DNA of 64,000 bases from Rosettibacter firmus (GTDB lineage Bacteria; Bacteroidota; Ignavibacteria; Ignavibacteriales; Melioribacteraceae). Location: NCBI RefSeq assembly GCF_036860695.1, contig NZ_JAYKGJ010000002.1, positions 502,001 to 566,000 on the forward strand, in the 5' to 3' direction. Under the pieces are notes generated by a model. The model had not been told where the DNA came from. It saw nothing but the letters and a program-made list of their open reading frames with translations, and did no database searches. Of this stretch, positions 27,405 to 36,428 are shown piece by piece. The first letter of the stretch is position 1, and every line of letters begins with the position of its first letter. Both the position numbers and the translations under genes were made by a program.

Positions 27405-28676
27405 ATGAAAGACTTAATAAAAAGAATAATTGTTGATTTTATTGAAAGAGATTTACCTCAAATCAAAGATCGCAGTATAAACATCCCTCTTAATTCAGGT
27501 AAAATTATTTCTATTGTTGGAGCAAGAAGAACTGGCAAAACTTTTTTATTATACCTTTTGATAAATAAATTACGAGCAGAAATTCCCTCAGATAGAATAG
27601 TATATTTTAATTTTGAAGATGATAGATTATTCCCCCCAACTCTAAAAACAATGGATTTATTTCTTCAATCATATTATGAGTTGTTCCCTGATAATAAATT
27701 GCAACATGTATATTTCTTTTTTGATGAAATACAGTTAGTTGATAATTGGGAAAAATTTATACGCAGAATTTATGATAACGAAAAATGTAGCATCTTTATA
27801 ACTGGCTCTTCTTCAAAACTCTTAATTAAAGAATTAAGTACAGCATTAAGAGGTAGAAGTATAAGCTATGAGTTATTCCCATTAGATTTTAAAGAATATT
27901 TGTCTTTTAATGATATAGAAATAAATATTCACTCAACAAAATCAGTAACTAAAATTATTAACATATTTAATAAATATGTTAGTTCTACCTCTTTCCCAGA
28001 ACTAATAAATATGGAAGATGAATTAAAACAAAAATCATTACGTGAATATTTAGATTTGATCATTTATAAAGATATTGTTGAAAGATATGGTGTATCAAAC
28101 ATTCATTTAATGAAATATCTTATAAGATTTTTATTTAGTAATAGTGGTAATCTTATTTCTATTAATAAAATTTATAATGAACTAAAATCTTCTGGTCTGA
28201 ATATTTCGAGGAATTCGGTTTATGAATATATTTCTTATCTGGAAGATTCATATATCATATTCAATGTCAAGTTATTCACCAGAAATTTGAGAGAGCAATT
28301 TAGAAATCCGAGTAAGTATTTTACATTAGATAATGGACTGAAAAAATTAGTTTCTACAAGTGAAGATAAAGGGAAATTACTTGAGTCGATTGTATTTATG
28401 CATTTGAGAAGAAGAAGTAATAATATTTATTATTATTTGTCAGAACAAGAAATTGATTTTGTATTAAGTGAAGAGAAAAAATTAATAAATGTTTGTTATG
28501 ATTTATCCTCAAGAGCGACAAGAATTAGAGAGATTAATTCTTTTTTGAATGGATTAAAAAAGTTTAAAAATTATTCAGCATTACTGCTTACAAATGATGA
28601 GGAGGGGGAAGAAATAGTTGATGGAAATGTTATAAAGATTATGCCGGTTTGGAAATGGATATTGTTACAGGAATGA
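27405..28676 (+). CDS. AAA+ ATPase with DUF4143-type C-terminus (paralogue)
   Basis: A 423-residue paralogue of the gene at 25619. Walker A is VGARRTGKT (about residues 38-46), Walker B is VYFFFDEIQ, sensor 1 is SIFITGSSS, followed by ALRGRSISYELFPLDFKEYL. The C-terminal nuclease-like stretch reads EQEIDFVLSEEKK. Like its neighbour it has its own promoter-proximal palindromes and stands alone, flanked by dispersed repeats. Function is unknown. Proteins of this group are often multi-copy and are thought by some to be mobile or defence-associated, but nothing here proves that. Confidence 0.85.
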   Translation: MKDLIKRIIVDFIERDLPQIKDRSINIPLNSGKIISIVGARRTGKTFLLYLLINKLRAEIPSDRIVYFNFEDDRLFPPTLKTMDLFLQSYYELFPDNKLQHVYFFFDEIQLVDNWEKFIRRIYDNEKCSIFITGSSSKLLIKELSTALRGRSISYELFPLDFKEYLSFNDIEINIHSTKSVTKIINIFNKYVSSTSFPELINMEDELKQKSLREYLDLIIYKDIVERYGVSNIHLMKYLIRFLFSNSGNLISINKIYNELKSSGLNISRNSVYEYISYLEDSYIIFNVKLFTRNLREQFRNPSKYFTLDNGLKKLVSTSEDKGKLLESIVFMHLRRRSNNIYYYLSEQEIDFVLSEEKKLINVCYDLSSRATRIREINSFLNGLKKFKNYSALLLTNDEEGEEIVDGNVIKIMPVWKWILLQE

Positions 28677-28738
28677 AGTAAAAATTTATCTGATAATTTT
28701 TAAGAATAAATAGAGAAATTGTGTAAATCCCACCTCTT

Positions 28739-29092
28739 GCAGGAGAGATTCTTCGGTCGTCCGACTTTGTCGGACTCCCTCAAAATGACAGTGTTGGTTT
28801 TACATTGTCATTCTGAATCCCGCCAGAGGCGGGATGAAGAATCTCTTACTATATTATTTCATTATAACTTTGTTAATTCTTATAATAACTTCGTTAGATT
28901 CTTCGTCCGACTCCGTCGGACTCAGAATGACAGTTTAAGTTGAACAAAAAATTGATTTTTTATTTTACTTTTTACATTACTCATTATGACTTCGTCAACT
29001 TATCACATCATTTTATCAGCATCACCATGTCATTCTGAACGAAGTGAAGAATCTCAGATTCTTCGGTCGTCTCGACTTCGTTGGACTCCCTC
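28739..29092. repeat. palindromic dispersed repeat array C (left of the IS)
   Basis: GTCATTCTGA-family copies with CCCGCCAGAGGCGGG, CCGACTCCGTCGGAC and ATGACTTCGTCAACTTATCA. The stretch from about 28838 to 29010 is nearly identical to 31880-32050. The last copy is cut after GGACTCCCTC at 29092 by the IS110-family insertion and resumes at 30367. Confidence 0.9.
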
Positions 29093-29149
29093 CATTAGAC
29101 TTAGATAGTAAAATAAATTATTTTATAAAAGAATTTAATAATAAAATAA

Positions 29150-29305
29150 GGATTAAATAAAATACCCAAAGAACCGAGTAAGTCTATTCGTTCCTCAGAA
29201 AAAAAAACTATATTCTGAATAAGACCCGGTTCTTTGGTGGTTAAAGCTAAATAATATTTCCATAAAAAAGATTATTAAAATGGAGTAAGCTCATACCACT
29301 AAGGG
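29150..29305 (+). ncRNA. predicted bridge RNA of the IS110-family element
   Basis: Two hairpins lie in the left non-coding end. The first has a perfect 11-bp stem, CCAAAGAACCG (29166-29176) with CGGTTCTTTGG (29227-29237). Its loop contains TTCCTCAG (29191-29198), close to the left target half, and ATTCTGA (29212-29218), the exact reverse complement of target TCAGAAT. The second is closed by GTGGT/ACCAC and AGCT/AGCT (29237-29248 with 29288-29299). Its loop holds ATAATATTTCCAT (29251-29263), one T longer than the donor junction ATAATATTCCAT, and AATGGA (29279-29284), the reverse complement of TCCATT. These fit the target- and donor-binding loops described for IS110 bridge RNAs. Exact ends are estimated. 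Confidence 0.75.
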
Positions 29306-29325
29306 TGTTTAATTAAAAAAGAACA

Positions 29326-30351
29326 ATGCATAAAACAAAATATTTCATTGGCATCGATATTTCAGCAGATGATTTTTCTGCTAGTTGTATTAGTAGTCCT
29401 GATAATATTGTTTTCTCAACACAAAAGTTTTCAAATAACATTGATGGTGCTGAAGAGTTTTTATCTTTGCTCTCTAAACACAACATAAAACAGTCTGAAA
29501 CTATCATTTGTATGGAAGCAACAGGAGTTTATTCTGAGAACATTACTTACTTCTTAGCTTCAAAAGGATTTACTATTTCTATTGAAGCTCCACAGAAAGT
29601 AAAGAACAAAACGAAAGATACGCCAAGAAAAAATGACTTTATTGATGCTCTATCAATAGCAGAATATGCTTACAGGTATTATGATAAACTCCCTATCTGG
29701 AAACCAAAAAATGAGATATTAGAGCAAATACAGGTGCTTTTAACTACTCGTGAACACCTTAGCGTTCAGATGACTGCTAATATAAATGCTCTTAAAACTC
29801 TAAAGCATAAATATTATCAAACTCCGCTGGCTAATCAGATTTATGAAAAAACTATCAGTAAACTTAAAGAACATATCAAAGAGATTGACCGGGAAATAAA
29901 GGCTTTAATCAATAAAGACGATTCATTTAAGAACAATATTTTTTTAGCCATGTCTGTTCCTGGTGTTGGATTACTTTTAGCTGCAAATCTCCTTGTTCTA
30001 GCAAAAGGCTTTACCGAAGTGCTTAACTACAAACGTATAGCCTCCTATACTGGAATATGTCCCTATGAACAGATGAGCGGAACATCGCTGCATAAACCAC
30101 CAAGATCAAGAAAGTGTGGTCCATCTAAACTCAGAAAACTACTTTATCTTGCAGCATTATCTGTAAGAACACATAAACGTAACTTTAAGAAATACTTTCT
30201 TCGCAAAGTATCTGAAGGAAAAAATAAACGCCTAATACTAAACAACATTGAAAATAAACTATTAAAAATAATTTGTGCTGTCATTAATTCTGGTGTTGCT
30301 TATACTGAAAATTATAAATCTATTAATCCAAATTTATTAAAATCAGATTGA
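29326..30351 (+). CDS. IS110-family transposase (DEDD/serine recombinase)
   Basis: A 341-residue IS110-type transposase. The N-terminal RuvC-like domain has FIGIDIS (Asp11), CMEATGVYSE (Glu64) and RKNDFIDALSIAEY (two Asp at about residues 104 and 107), the DEDD set. The C-terminal Tnp domain has SVPGVGLLLAANLL, YTGICPYEQMSGTSLHKPPRSRKCG with the candidate catalytic Ser, and LRKLLYLAALS. It recombines a circular donor with target DNA under guidance of the RNA encoded just upstream. Full length and no stops, so probably functional. Confidence 0.93.
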   Translation: MHKTKYFIGIDISADDFSASCISSPDNIVFSTQKFSNNIDGAEEFLSLLSKHNIKQSETIICMEATGVYSENITYFLASKGFTISIEAPQKVKNKTKDTPRKNDFIDALSIAEYAYRYYDKLPIWKPKNEILEQIQVLLTTREHLSVQMTANINALKTLKHKYYQTPLANQIYEKTISKLKEHIKEIDREIKALINKDDSFKNNIFLAMSVPGVGLLLAANLLVLAKGFTEVLNYKRIASYTGICPYEQMSGTSLHKPPRSRKCGPSKLRKLLYLAALSVRTHKRNFKKYFLRKVSEGKNKRLILNNIENKLLKIICAVINSGVAYTENYKSINPNLLKSD

Positions 30352-30366
30352 CTTTGTCATAATATT

Positions 30367-30545
30367 CAGAATGACTTCGCAAGTACCCGTCTGTCATTCT
30401 GAACGAAGTGAAGAATCTCATATCCTTTGGTTACTTCGCTTTAAGAGATTCTTCGGTCATCCGACTTCGTCGGATTCCCTCAGAATGACAGTGTAAACTT
30501 CATTATGTCATTCTGATTCCGCTTCAAGCGAAGAAGAATCTTTTT
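30367..30545. repeat. palindromic dispersed repeat array C (right of the IS)
   Basis: This resumes the repeat interrupted by the IS (CAGAATGAC at 30367-30375). It continues with GTCATTCTGAACGAAGTG, ATCCTTTGGTTACTTCGC, AGATTCTTCGGTCATCCG and CAGAATGACAGT. The same phrases recur at 31611-31740. Confidence 0.88.
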
Positions 30546-30688
30546 ATTCAAAAGTATTTTAATTTTTGTTAACTTGTATAAAGTGAATAAAAACTTAATA
30601 GATTCTTTAAGATTATAATTGCAAGTTTAAAATTTGTATAAGGAATTATGTGTATAAACTTTTAGTAGAGAGGGAATAATGATTTTTT

Positions 30689-31114
30689 ATGCACAAGGAT
30701 AAAATAAAAAATATAGTCACAGAATATTTAATTGAAAAACCAGAAATAATTCTGGCTTATATTTTTGGTTCATTTTTTAAAAAAAATATATTTCACGATT
30801 TGGATATTGGGATTTATCTTTCAGAAGAGTTTAATAAAAATGATTTTAATAAATACCCCTATGGATATGAAAGTTATTTAATTAGCGAATTGAGTCTAAA
30901 AGTTAGAATGAAAGTTGATGTGGTTATAATGAATAATTCTAATTTATTATTACAACAGAGAATAATTAATAATGGAATTTTATTATTTAGTAAAAATGAT
31001 AACTTTAGAGTATTCTATGAAAATACAATAAGAAAAAACTATATTGATGCAGAACCCCTTAGAAAAATAAAGAGCTATTATCTAAGCAGGAAAATAGAAA
31101 ATGCCGGATATTGA
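30689..31114 (+). CDS. mntA: MNT-type nucleotidyltransferase antitoxin
   Basis: A 141-residue minimal nucleotidyltransferase. The signature GSFFKKNIFHDLDIGIYL (about residues 26-43) has the GS and the DxD metal pair; a third Asp is in KVDVVIM. Such proteins pair with HEPN RNases; in studied HepT/MntA systems the antitoxin AMPylates a Tyr next to the HEPN active site. The HEPN gene starts 14 bp before this gene ends, the usual tightly coupled arrangement. The pair is an island between two repeat arrays. Confidence 0.85.
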   Translation: MHKDKIKNIVTEYLIEKPEIILAYIFGSFFKKNIFHDLDIGIYLSEEFNKNDFNKYPYGYESYLISELSLKVRMKVDVVIMNNSNLLLQQRIINNGILLFSKNDNFRVFYENTIRKNYIDAEPLRKIKSYYLSRKIENAGY

Positions 31115-31520
31115 AATAATTGCCAAACGAATAGAAAATTTTCTACTGGATTTTGAGAATCTGAAGAAACATAAAAATGTTACTGCTGATGATATAAAAC
31201 AGAACAAGGATTTATTATGGATACTGGAAAGAGGAATATATTTATTAATCCAAAATTTATTTGACATGTTTGCACATATAATAGCAGCAGATTTTAATGA
31301 AAGCTGGGATTATTATACAGACATTCCAGACATACTTCTTAAGCATAATTTAATATCACAAGAAGAAGCAGAACAATTAAAAAAGATGGCTGGTTATAGA
31401 AATCGACTAAGTCATGAATACTTAACTTTAGAAGTAAATGTTTTGATTGATATAGTGAATAATCGTTTAAAATATTTTACTAAGTTTTTATCTGTTATAA
31501 AAGATTATTGTAAGTTATAA
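31101..31520 (+). CDS. hepT: HepT-like HEPN ribonuclease toxin
   Basis: A 139-residue helical protein of the DUF86/HepT group. The RNase motif is in AGYRNRLSHEYL (Arg-x4-His, about residues 98-109), and the following Tyr matches the AMPylated Tyr of characterised HepT toxins. It overlaps the nucleotidyltransferase by 14 bp. By analogy it would cleave RNA, possibly tRNA, when not neutralised; the target here is unknown. Confidence 0.88.
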   Translation: MPDIEIIAKRIENFLLDFENLKKHKNVTADDIKQNKDLLWILERGIYLLIQNLFDMFAHIIAADFNESWDYYTDIPDILLKHNLISQEEAEQLKKMAGYRNRLSHEYLTLEVNVLIDIVNNRLKYFTKFLSVIKDYCKL

Positions 31521-31537
31521 AGATTATCCATATTTAA

Positions 31538-32540
31538 TGTCTTCGTTAGATTCTTCGGTCACTTTGTTCCCTTATAACTTCATTAGATCCTTCGGTCGTT
31601 TCACTCCCTCAGAATGAATTGGCAAGTACTCGTCTGTCATCCTGAATCCCGCCAAAGGCGGGATGAAGGATCTCTTTTCATATCCTTTGGTTACTTCGCT
31701 TTAAGAGATTCTTCGGTCGTCCGACTTTGTCGGACTCCCTCAGAATGACAGTGTTGGTTTTACCATGTAATTCTGATTCCACTTCAAGTGAAGAAGAATC
31801 TCAGATTCTTTTATTATTTCACTCCTATATTATGACTTTGTCAATTACTATTGTCATTCTGAACCCCGCTGAAAGCGGGGTGAAGAATCTCTTACTATAT
31901 TATTTCATTATAACTTTGTTAATTCTTATAATAACTTCGTTAGATTCTTCGTCCGACTCCGTCGGACTCAGAATGACAGTTTAAGTTGAACAAAAAATTG
32001 ATTCTTTATTTTACTTTTTACATTACTCATTATGACTTCGTCAACTTATCATCTCATTTTATAGACATCATCATGTCATTCTGAATCCGCTAAAGTCGAG
32101 ATGAAGGATCTTAGATACATCGATCGTTTCTCTTTAAGAGATTCTTCGGTCGTTTCACTCCCTCAGAATGAATTGGCAAGTACTCGTCTGTCATCCTGAA
32201 TCCCGTCAAAGGCGGGATGAAGGATCTCTTTTCATATCCTTTGGTCACTTCGCTTTAAGAGATTCTTCGGTCGTCTCGACTTCGTCGGACTCCCTCAGAA
32301 TGACAGTGTTGGTTTTACCATGTAATTCTGATTCCGCTTCAAGCGAAGAAGAATCTCAGATTCTTCAGTCACTTTGTTCCTTCAGAATGACTTTGTCGGA
32401 CTTCGTCTGACTCAGGATGACTTCGTCAACTTATCATCTCATTTTATAGACATCATCATGTCATTCTGAATCCCGCTGAAAGCGGGGTGAAGAATCTCAG
32501 ATCCTTCGTCAGACTTCGTCTGACTCAGGATGACTGCGTC
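31538..32540. repeat. palindromic dispersed repeat array D
   Basis: About 1 kb made almost wholly of GTCATTCTGA-family copies in both orientations. There are CCCGCCAAAGGCGGG, CCCGCTGAAAGCGGG and GTCCGACTTTGTCGGAC palindromes. Two long internal copies (31611-31718 and 32162-32269) are nearly identical, and 32000-32171 repeats 25185-25356. Reading frames here are repeat artefacts. It ends about 200 bp before nifJ. Confidence 0.9.
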
Positions 32541-32770
32541 AGATTGTCTTTATTTTATTCAGCATTCTTTCTATTATTGGTTTATAAAAATTTCAAAATT
32601 CTTAAGAATAAGAGAAAATTTTTTTATAATTCATAAACATCAATCTAAATGGCTCAAAATATTCGAAAAATAATGTTTTTTAAAAGTTTTTATTTATGGT
32701 AAGATGGCAAGATATTTGTTTTATAAATGATTATTAGAAATTTTTGTTTAAAATAAAATAAGGTGCTTTA

Positions 32771-35700
32771 ATGGAAAGAAAAAAAATAACGATTGATGGA
32801 AACGAAGCAGCGGCATATGTTGCTTATCGTGTGAGTGAAGTAATTGCAATTTATCCAATAACACCATCTTCACCAATGGGTGAACTGTCGGATGCATGGT
32901 CGGCAGCTGGTATAAAAAATATCTGGGGTACAGTTCCAACTGTAACAGAAATGCAAAGCGAAGGTGGTGCTGCTGGAGCTGTTCATGGTGCACTTCAAGC
33001 TGGTGCTTTGACTACTACATTTACAGCATCTCAGGGTTTATTGTTAATGATTCCAAATATGTATAAAATAGCTGGTGAATTAACCCCCACTGTATTTCAT
33101 GTAAGTGCTCGCTCATTAGCTGCATCGGCTCTATCAATTTTTGGTGATCATAGCGATGTTATGGCTACCCGTCAAACTGGATTTGGATTGATTTGTTCTA
33201 ACTCTGTTCAGGAAGTAATGGATACAGCTTTAATTGCTCATGCAGCTTCTCTGGAATCAAGAATTCCTTTTGTCCATTTCTTTGATGGATTTAGAACTTC
33301 ACATGAAGTAATGAAAATTGAATCCCTGAGTGAGGATGATATTCGTGCTATGATTAATGATGATTATGTAAAAGAATTTAAGAAAAGAGCACTAAACCCT
33401 GATAACCCATTTATAAGAGGAACTGCTCAAAATCCAGATGTTTATTTCCAGGGGAGAGAAGTTGTAAATCGATTTTATAATGCTTGTCCAGATATAGTTC
33501 AAAAGTATATGGATAAATTTGCACAGTTAACAGGTCGTCAATATCATTTGTTTGATTATTATGGTGCACCTGATGCTAAAAGAATAATTATATTGATGGG
33601 TTCTGGTGCAGAAACAGCTGAAGAGACTGTTGATTATCTAACTCAAAGAATGGAAGAAAAAGTTGGTATAATAAAAGTAAGATTGTATCGTCCATTCTCT
33701 GCAAAACATTTGCTTGCTGCTATTCCTAAAACTGTAGAAAAAATTGCAGTTCTCGATAGAACCAAAGAACCAGGTTCATTTGGTGAACCACTTTACCTTG
33801 ATGTTGTATCTGCAATTAGTGATGCAATGAATTCAGATAATCCACCATTTGCAAAAATGCCAAAAATTGTTGGTGGTCGTTATGGATTATCTTCAAAAGA
33901 ATTTACTCCTGCAATGGTAAAAGCAGTTTTTGATAATCTTAAATTAGATAATCCTAAAAATCATTTTACAGTTGGAATTATTGACGATGTTACTTTCACA
34001 AGCTTGGATTATGATCCTTCATTTATAATTGAAGGAGATGATGTTGTAAAATGTTTATTCTATGGTCTTGGTGCAGATGGTACAGTTGGTGCAAATAAAA
34101 ATTCTATTAAAATTATTGGTGAAGAAACAGATAATTATGCTCAGGGTTATTTTGTTTATGATTCAAAGAAATCTGGATCTACAACCGTATCGCATTTAAG
34201 ATTTGGTAAGAAACCAATTCGTTCAACTTACCTTGTTCAAAAAGCAAATTTTGTTGGATGCCATCAGTTTACATTACTTGAAAAATTTGATGTACTTGAA
34301 AATATCGTAGATGGTGGAACATTTCTTCTAAATTCTCCTTATGGTAAAGATGATACATGGGATAAATTACCAAGAAAAGTTCAACAACAAATTATAGATA
34401 AAAAATTAAATTTCTATGTAATTGATGCTTATAGTGTTGCTGCAAAGACTGGAATGGGAAGTCGTGTTAATACTATAATGCAAACATGCTTCTTTGCAAT
34501 ATCGGGTATTCTTCCTAAAGATGAAGCTATTGAGCAAATTAAAAAAGCAATTAAGAAAACATACGGTGCAAAAGGAGAAGAAATAGTTAAAAAGAATTTT
34601 GAAGCAGTTGACCAGACACTCGAAAATCTTTATAAAATTGAAGTTCCAGAAAAAGTAACAAGTACTATTGAGCTACCACCAATTGTATCTGATAAAGCAC
34701 CAGATTATGTTAAAAATGTTCTTGCAAAAATAATGGCTGGCAAAGGTGATTATGTAAAAGTAAGTGAAATGCCTGTAGATGGTACATTTCCATCAGCAAC
34801 AACAAGATGGGAAAAAAGAAATATTGCTCTCGAAGTACCTGAGTGGGATCCTGAATGGTGTATACAATGCGGTAAATGTGCTCTTGTTTGTCCTCATGCT
34901 GCAATAAGAATAAAAGTATATGATAAAAAGTATTTAGAAAATGCACCTGCAACATTTAAGCACATGGATGCAAAAGGGAAAGAATTCCCTGAAGGTTATG
35001 CTTATACAATTCAAGTGGCAGTAGAAGATTGTACAGGTTGTGAATTATGTTATGAAGTATGTCCAGCAAAAAATAAGAGAGATACAAAACGTAAAGCACT
35101 TAATATGGTTCCACAAATACCAATTCGTGAACAGGAAAGAGTTAATTTTGATTTCTTCCTTGAATTACCTGAAATAGATAGAAGATTGGTTAATCCATCA
35201 CTTGTAAAAAGTAATCAATTATTAGAACCTTTATTTGAGTTCTCTGGTGCATGTTCAGGTTGTGGTGAAACTCCTTATCTCAAACTAATGTCGCAATTAT
35301 TTGGTGATAGAGCAATTATAGCAAATGCTACAGGATGTTCATCGATTTATGGTGGCAATTTACCTACAACACCATGGGCAAAAAATAAAGAAGGAAGAGG
35401 TCCTGCATGGTCAAATTCATTATTCGAAGATAATGCAGAATTTGGTATGGGTATGCGTCTTGCAATCGATAAACAAAATGAGTTTGCAAAAGAATTACTT
35501 GTAAAACTACAGAATGAATTAGGAAAAGAATTTGTTGAATCAATTATCAACGCAGATCAAAAAGATGAAGCTGGAATTTATGAACAGAGACAAAGAGTAG
35601 CTGAATTAAAGAAAAAATTAGAAAACATTAATACTCCTGATGCAAAGAAATTACTCCAAGTAGCTGATTATCTTGTTAAAAAATCTGTCTGGATTGTTGG

Positions 35701-36370
35701 TGGTGATGGATGGGCTTATGATATTGGCTATGGTGGATTAGATCATGTTTTGGCTTCTGGTAAAAATGTAAATATTCTTGTTCTTGATACAGAAGTTTAT
35801 TCAAATACTGGTGGACAGATGTCGAAAGCAACAGGAATGGGTGCTGTTGCAAAATTTGCTGCAGCAGGTAAACCTACACCAAAGAAAGATTTAGCTATGA
35901 TGGCAATGAATTATGGTAATGTTTATGTAGCTCGAGTAGCTTTTGGTGCAAATGATGCTCAAACAGTTCGTGCATTCCTCGAAGCAGAAGCATATGATGG
36001 ACCATCTATCATTATTGCTTACAGTCATTGTATTGCTCATGGTATTAATATGTCTAAAGGACTTGAAAGTCAAAAATTAGCAGTTGATAGTGGATACTGG
36101 CCATTAATTAGATATAATCCAGAAAATCTTAAAGAAGGGAAGAATCCTCTTAAATTAGATTCAAAAGCTCCAAAGATTAAACTTGAAGACTATATTTACA
36201 CTGAAACCAGATATAAGATGTTAACTAAATCTCATCCACTAATTGCAAGACAACTACTTGAAAAAGCACAGGAAGAAGTTATTAAGAGATGGAAATTATA
36301 TGAACAGATGGCAAGTTTTGATTATTCTGTGAGTGTAACAGAAAAGAAAGAAGAAAAAGTTGCAAATTAA
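32771..36370 (+). CDS. nifJ: pyruvate:ferredoxin (flavodoxin) oxidoreductase
   Basis: A 1199-residue single-chain enzyme of usual length for NifJ/PFOR. It oxidises pyruvate with CoA to acetyl-CoA and CO2, reducing ferredoxin. The N-terminal pyruvate domain begins IAIYPITPSSPMGE. The two 4Fe-4S sites are CIQCGKCALVCPHAAI and CTGCELCYEVCP (about residues 697-770). The proximal cluster Cys lie in GACSGCGETPY and ATGCSSIYGG, and the thiamine-diphosphate site is GDGWAYDIGYGG with DTEVYSNTGGQMS. An AAGGTG ribosome site precedes the ATG. An intrinsic terminator follows. Typical of an anaerobic or facultative lifestyle. Confidence 0.97.
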   Translation: MERKKITIDGNEAAAYVAYRVSEVIAIYPITPSSPMGELSDAWSAAGIKNIWGTVPTVTEMQSEGGAAGAVHGALQAGALTTTFTASQGLLLMIPNMYKIAGELTPTVFHVSARSLAASALSIFGDHSDVMATRQTGFGLICSNSVQEVMDTALIAHAASLESRIPFVHFFDGFRTSHEVMKIESLSEDDIRAMINDDYVKEFKKRALNPDNPFIRGTAQNPDVYFQGREVVNRFYNACPDIVQKYMDKFAQLTGRQYHLFDYYGAPDAKRIIILMGSGAETAEETVDYLTQRMEEKVGIIKVRLYRPFSAKHLLAAIPKTVEKIAVLDRTKEPGSFGEPLYLDVVSAISDAMNSDNPPFAKMPKIVGGRYGLSSKEFTPAMVKAVFDNLKLDNPKNHFTVGIIDDVTFTSLDYDPSFIIEGDDVVKCLFYGLGADGTVGANKNSIKIIGEETDNYAQGYFVYDSKKSGSTTVSHLRFGKKPIRSTYLVQKANFVGCHQFTLLEKFDVLENIVDGGTFLLNSPYGKDDTWDKLPRKVQQQIIDKKLNFYVIDAYSVAAKTGMGSRVNTIMQTCFFAISGILPKDEAIEQIKKAIKKTYGAKGEEIVKKNFEAVDQTLENLYKIEVPEKVTSTIELPPIVSDKAPDYVKNVLAKIMAGKGDYVKVSEMPVDGTFPSATTRWEKRNIALEVPEWDPEWCIQCGKCALVCPHAAIRIKVYDKKYLENAPATFKHMDAKGKEFPEGYAYTIQVAVEDCTGCELCYEVCPAKNKRDTKRKALNMVPQIPIREQERVNFDFFLELPEIDRRLVNPSLVKSNQLLEPLFEFSGACSGCGETPYLKLMSQLFGDRAIIANATGCSSIYGGNLPTTPWAKNKEGRGPAWSNSLFEDNAEFGMGMRLAIDKQNEFAKELLVKLQNELGKEFVESIINADQKDEAGIYEQRQRVAELKKKLENINTPDAKKLLQVADYLVKKSVWIVGGDGWAYDIGYGGLDHVLASGKNVNILVLDTEVYSNTGGQMSKATGMGAVAKFAAAGKPTPKKDLAMMAMNYGNVYVARVAFGANDAQTVRAFLEAEAYDGPSIIIAYSHCIAHGINMSKGLESQKLAVDSGYWPLIRYNPENLKEGKNPLKLDSKAPKIKLEDYIYTETRYKMLTKSHPLIARQLLEKAQEEVIKRWKLYEQMASFDYSVSVTEKKEEKVAN

Positions 36371-36376
36371 CCTCGA

Positions 36377-36407
36377 AAAGCTGCTCTTAATGAGCAGCTT
36401 TTTTTAT
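36377..36407 (+). terminator. intrinsic terminator after nifJ
   Basis: A 10-bp stem, AAAGCTGCTC (36377-36386), loop TTAAT, GAGCAGCTTT (36392-36401), runs into a T tract. Confidence 0.9.
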
Positions 36408-36428
36408 TAATAAGTTTTTGGGGGAATT

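Larger units (their letters stand above)
29093..30365 (+). mobile_element. IS110-family insertion sequence in a palindromic repeat
   Basis: The boundaries come from the interrupted repeat: left flank GGACTCCCTC (ending 29092) and right flank CAGAATGAC (from 30367) rejoin into the normal repeat end CTCCCTCAGAATGAC. A shared TC dinucleotide (29091-29092 and 30366-30367) is the presumed recombination core. The element is about 1.27 kb with no terminal inverted repeats. It has a 230-bp non-coding left end that encodes the bridge RNA and a short right end (14 bp), which is the IS110 rather than IS1111 layout. The transposase frame is intact, so the element may be active. Confidence 0.82.

Noticed and set aside
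28719..28943. Open frame encoding CHSESRQRRDEESL-like sequence
   Set aside because: This is the well-known false protein produced by such repeats; no ribosome site and no conserved domain.
31727..32410. Two open frames in repeat array D
   Set aside because: Both consist wholly of repeat-derived sequence, as above.
24979..32540. Could the regularly recurring repeats be a CRISPR array?
   Set aside because: Copies vary in length, orientation and spacing, spacers are not unique or of constant size, and no cas genes are present.
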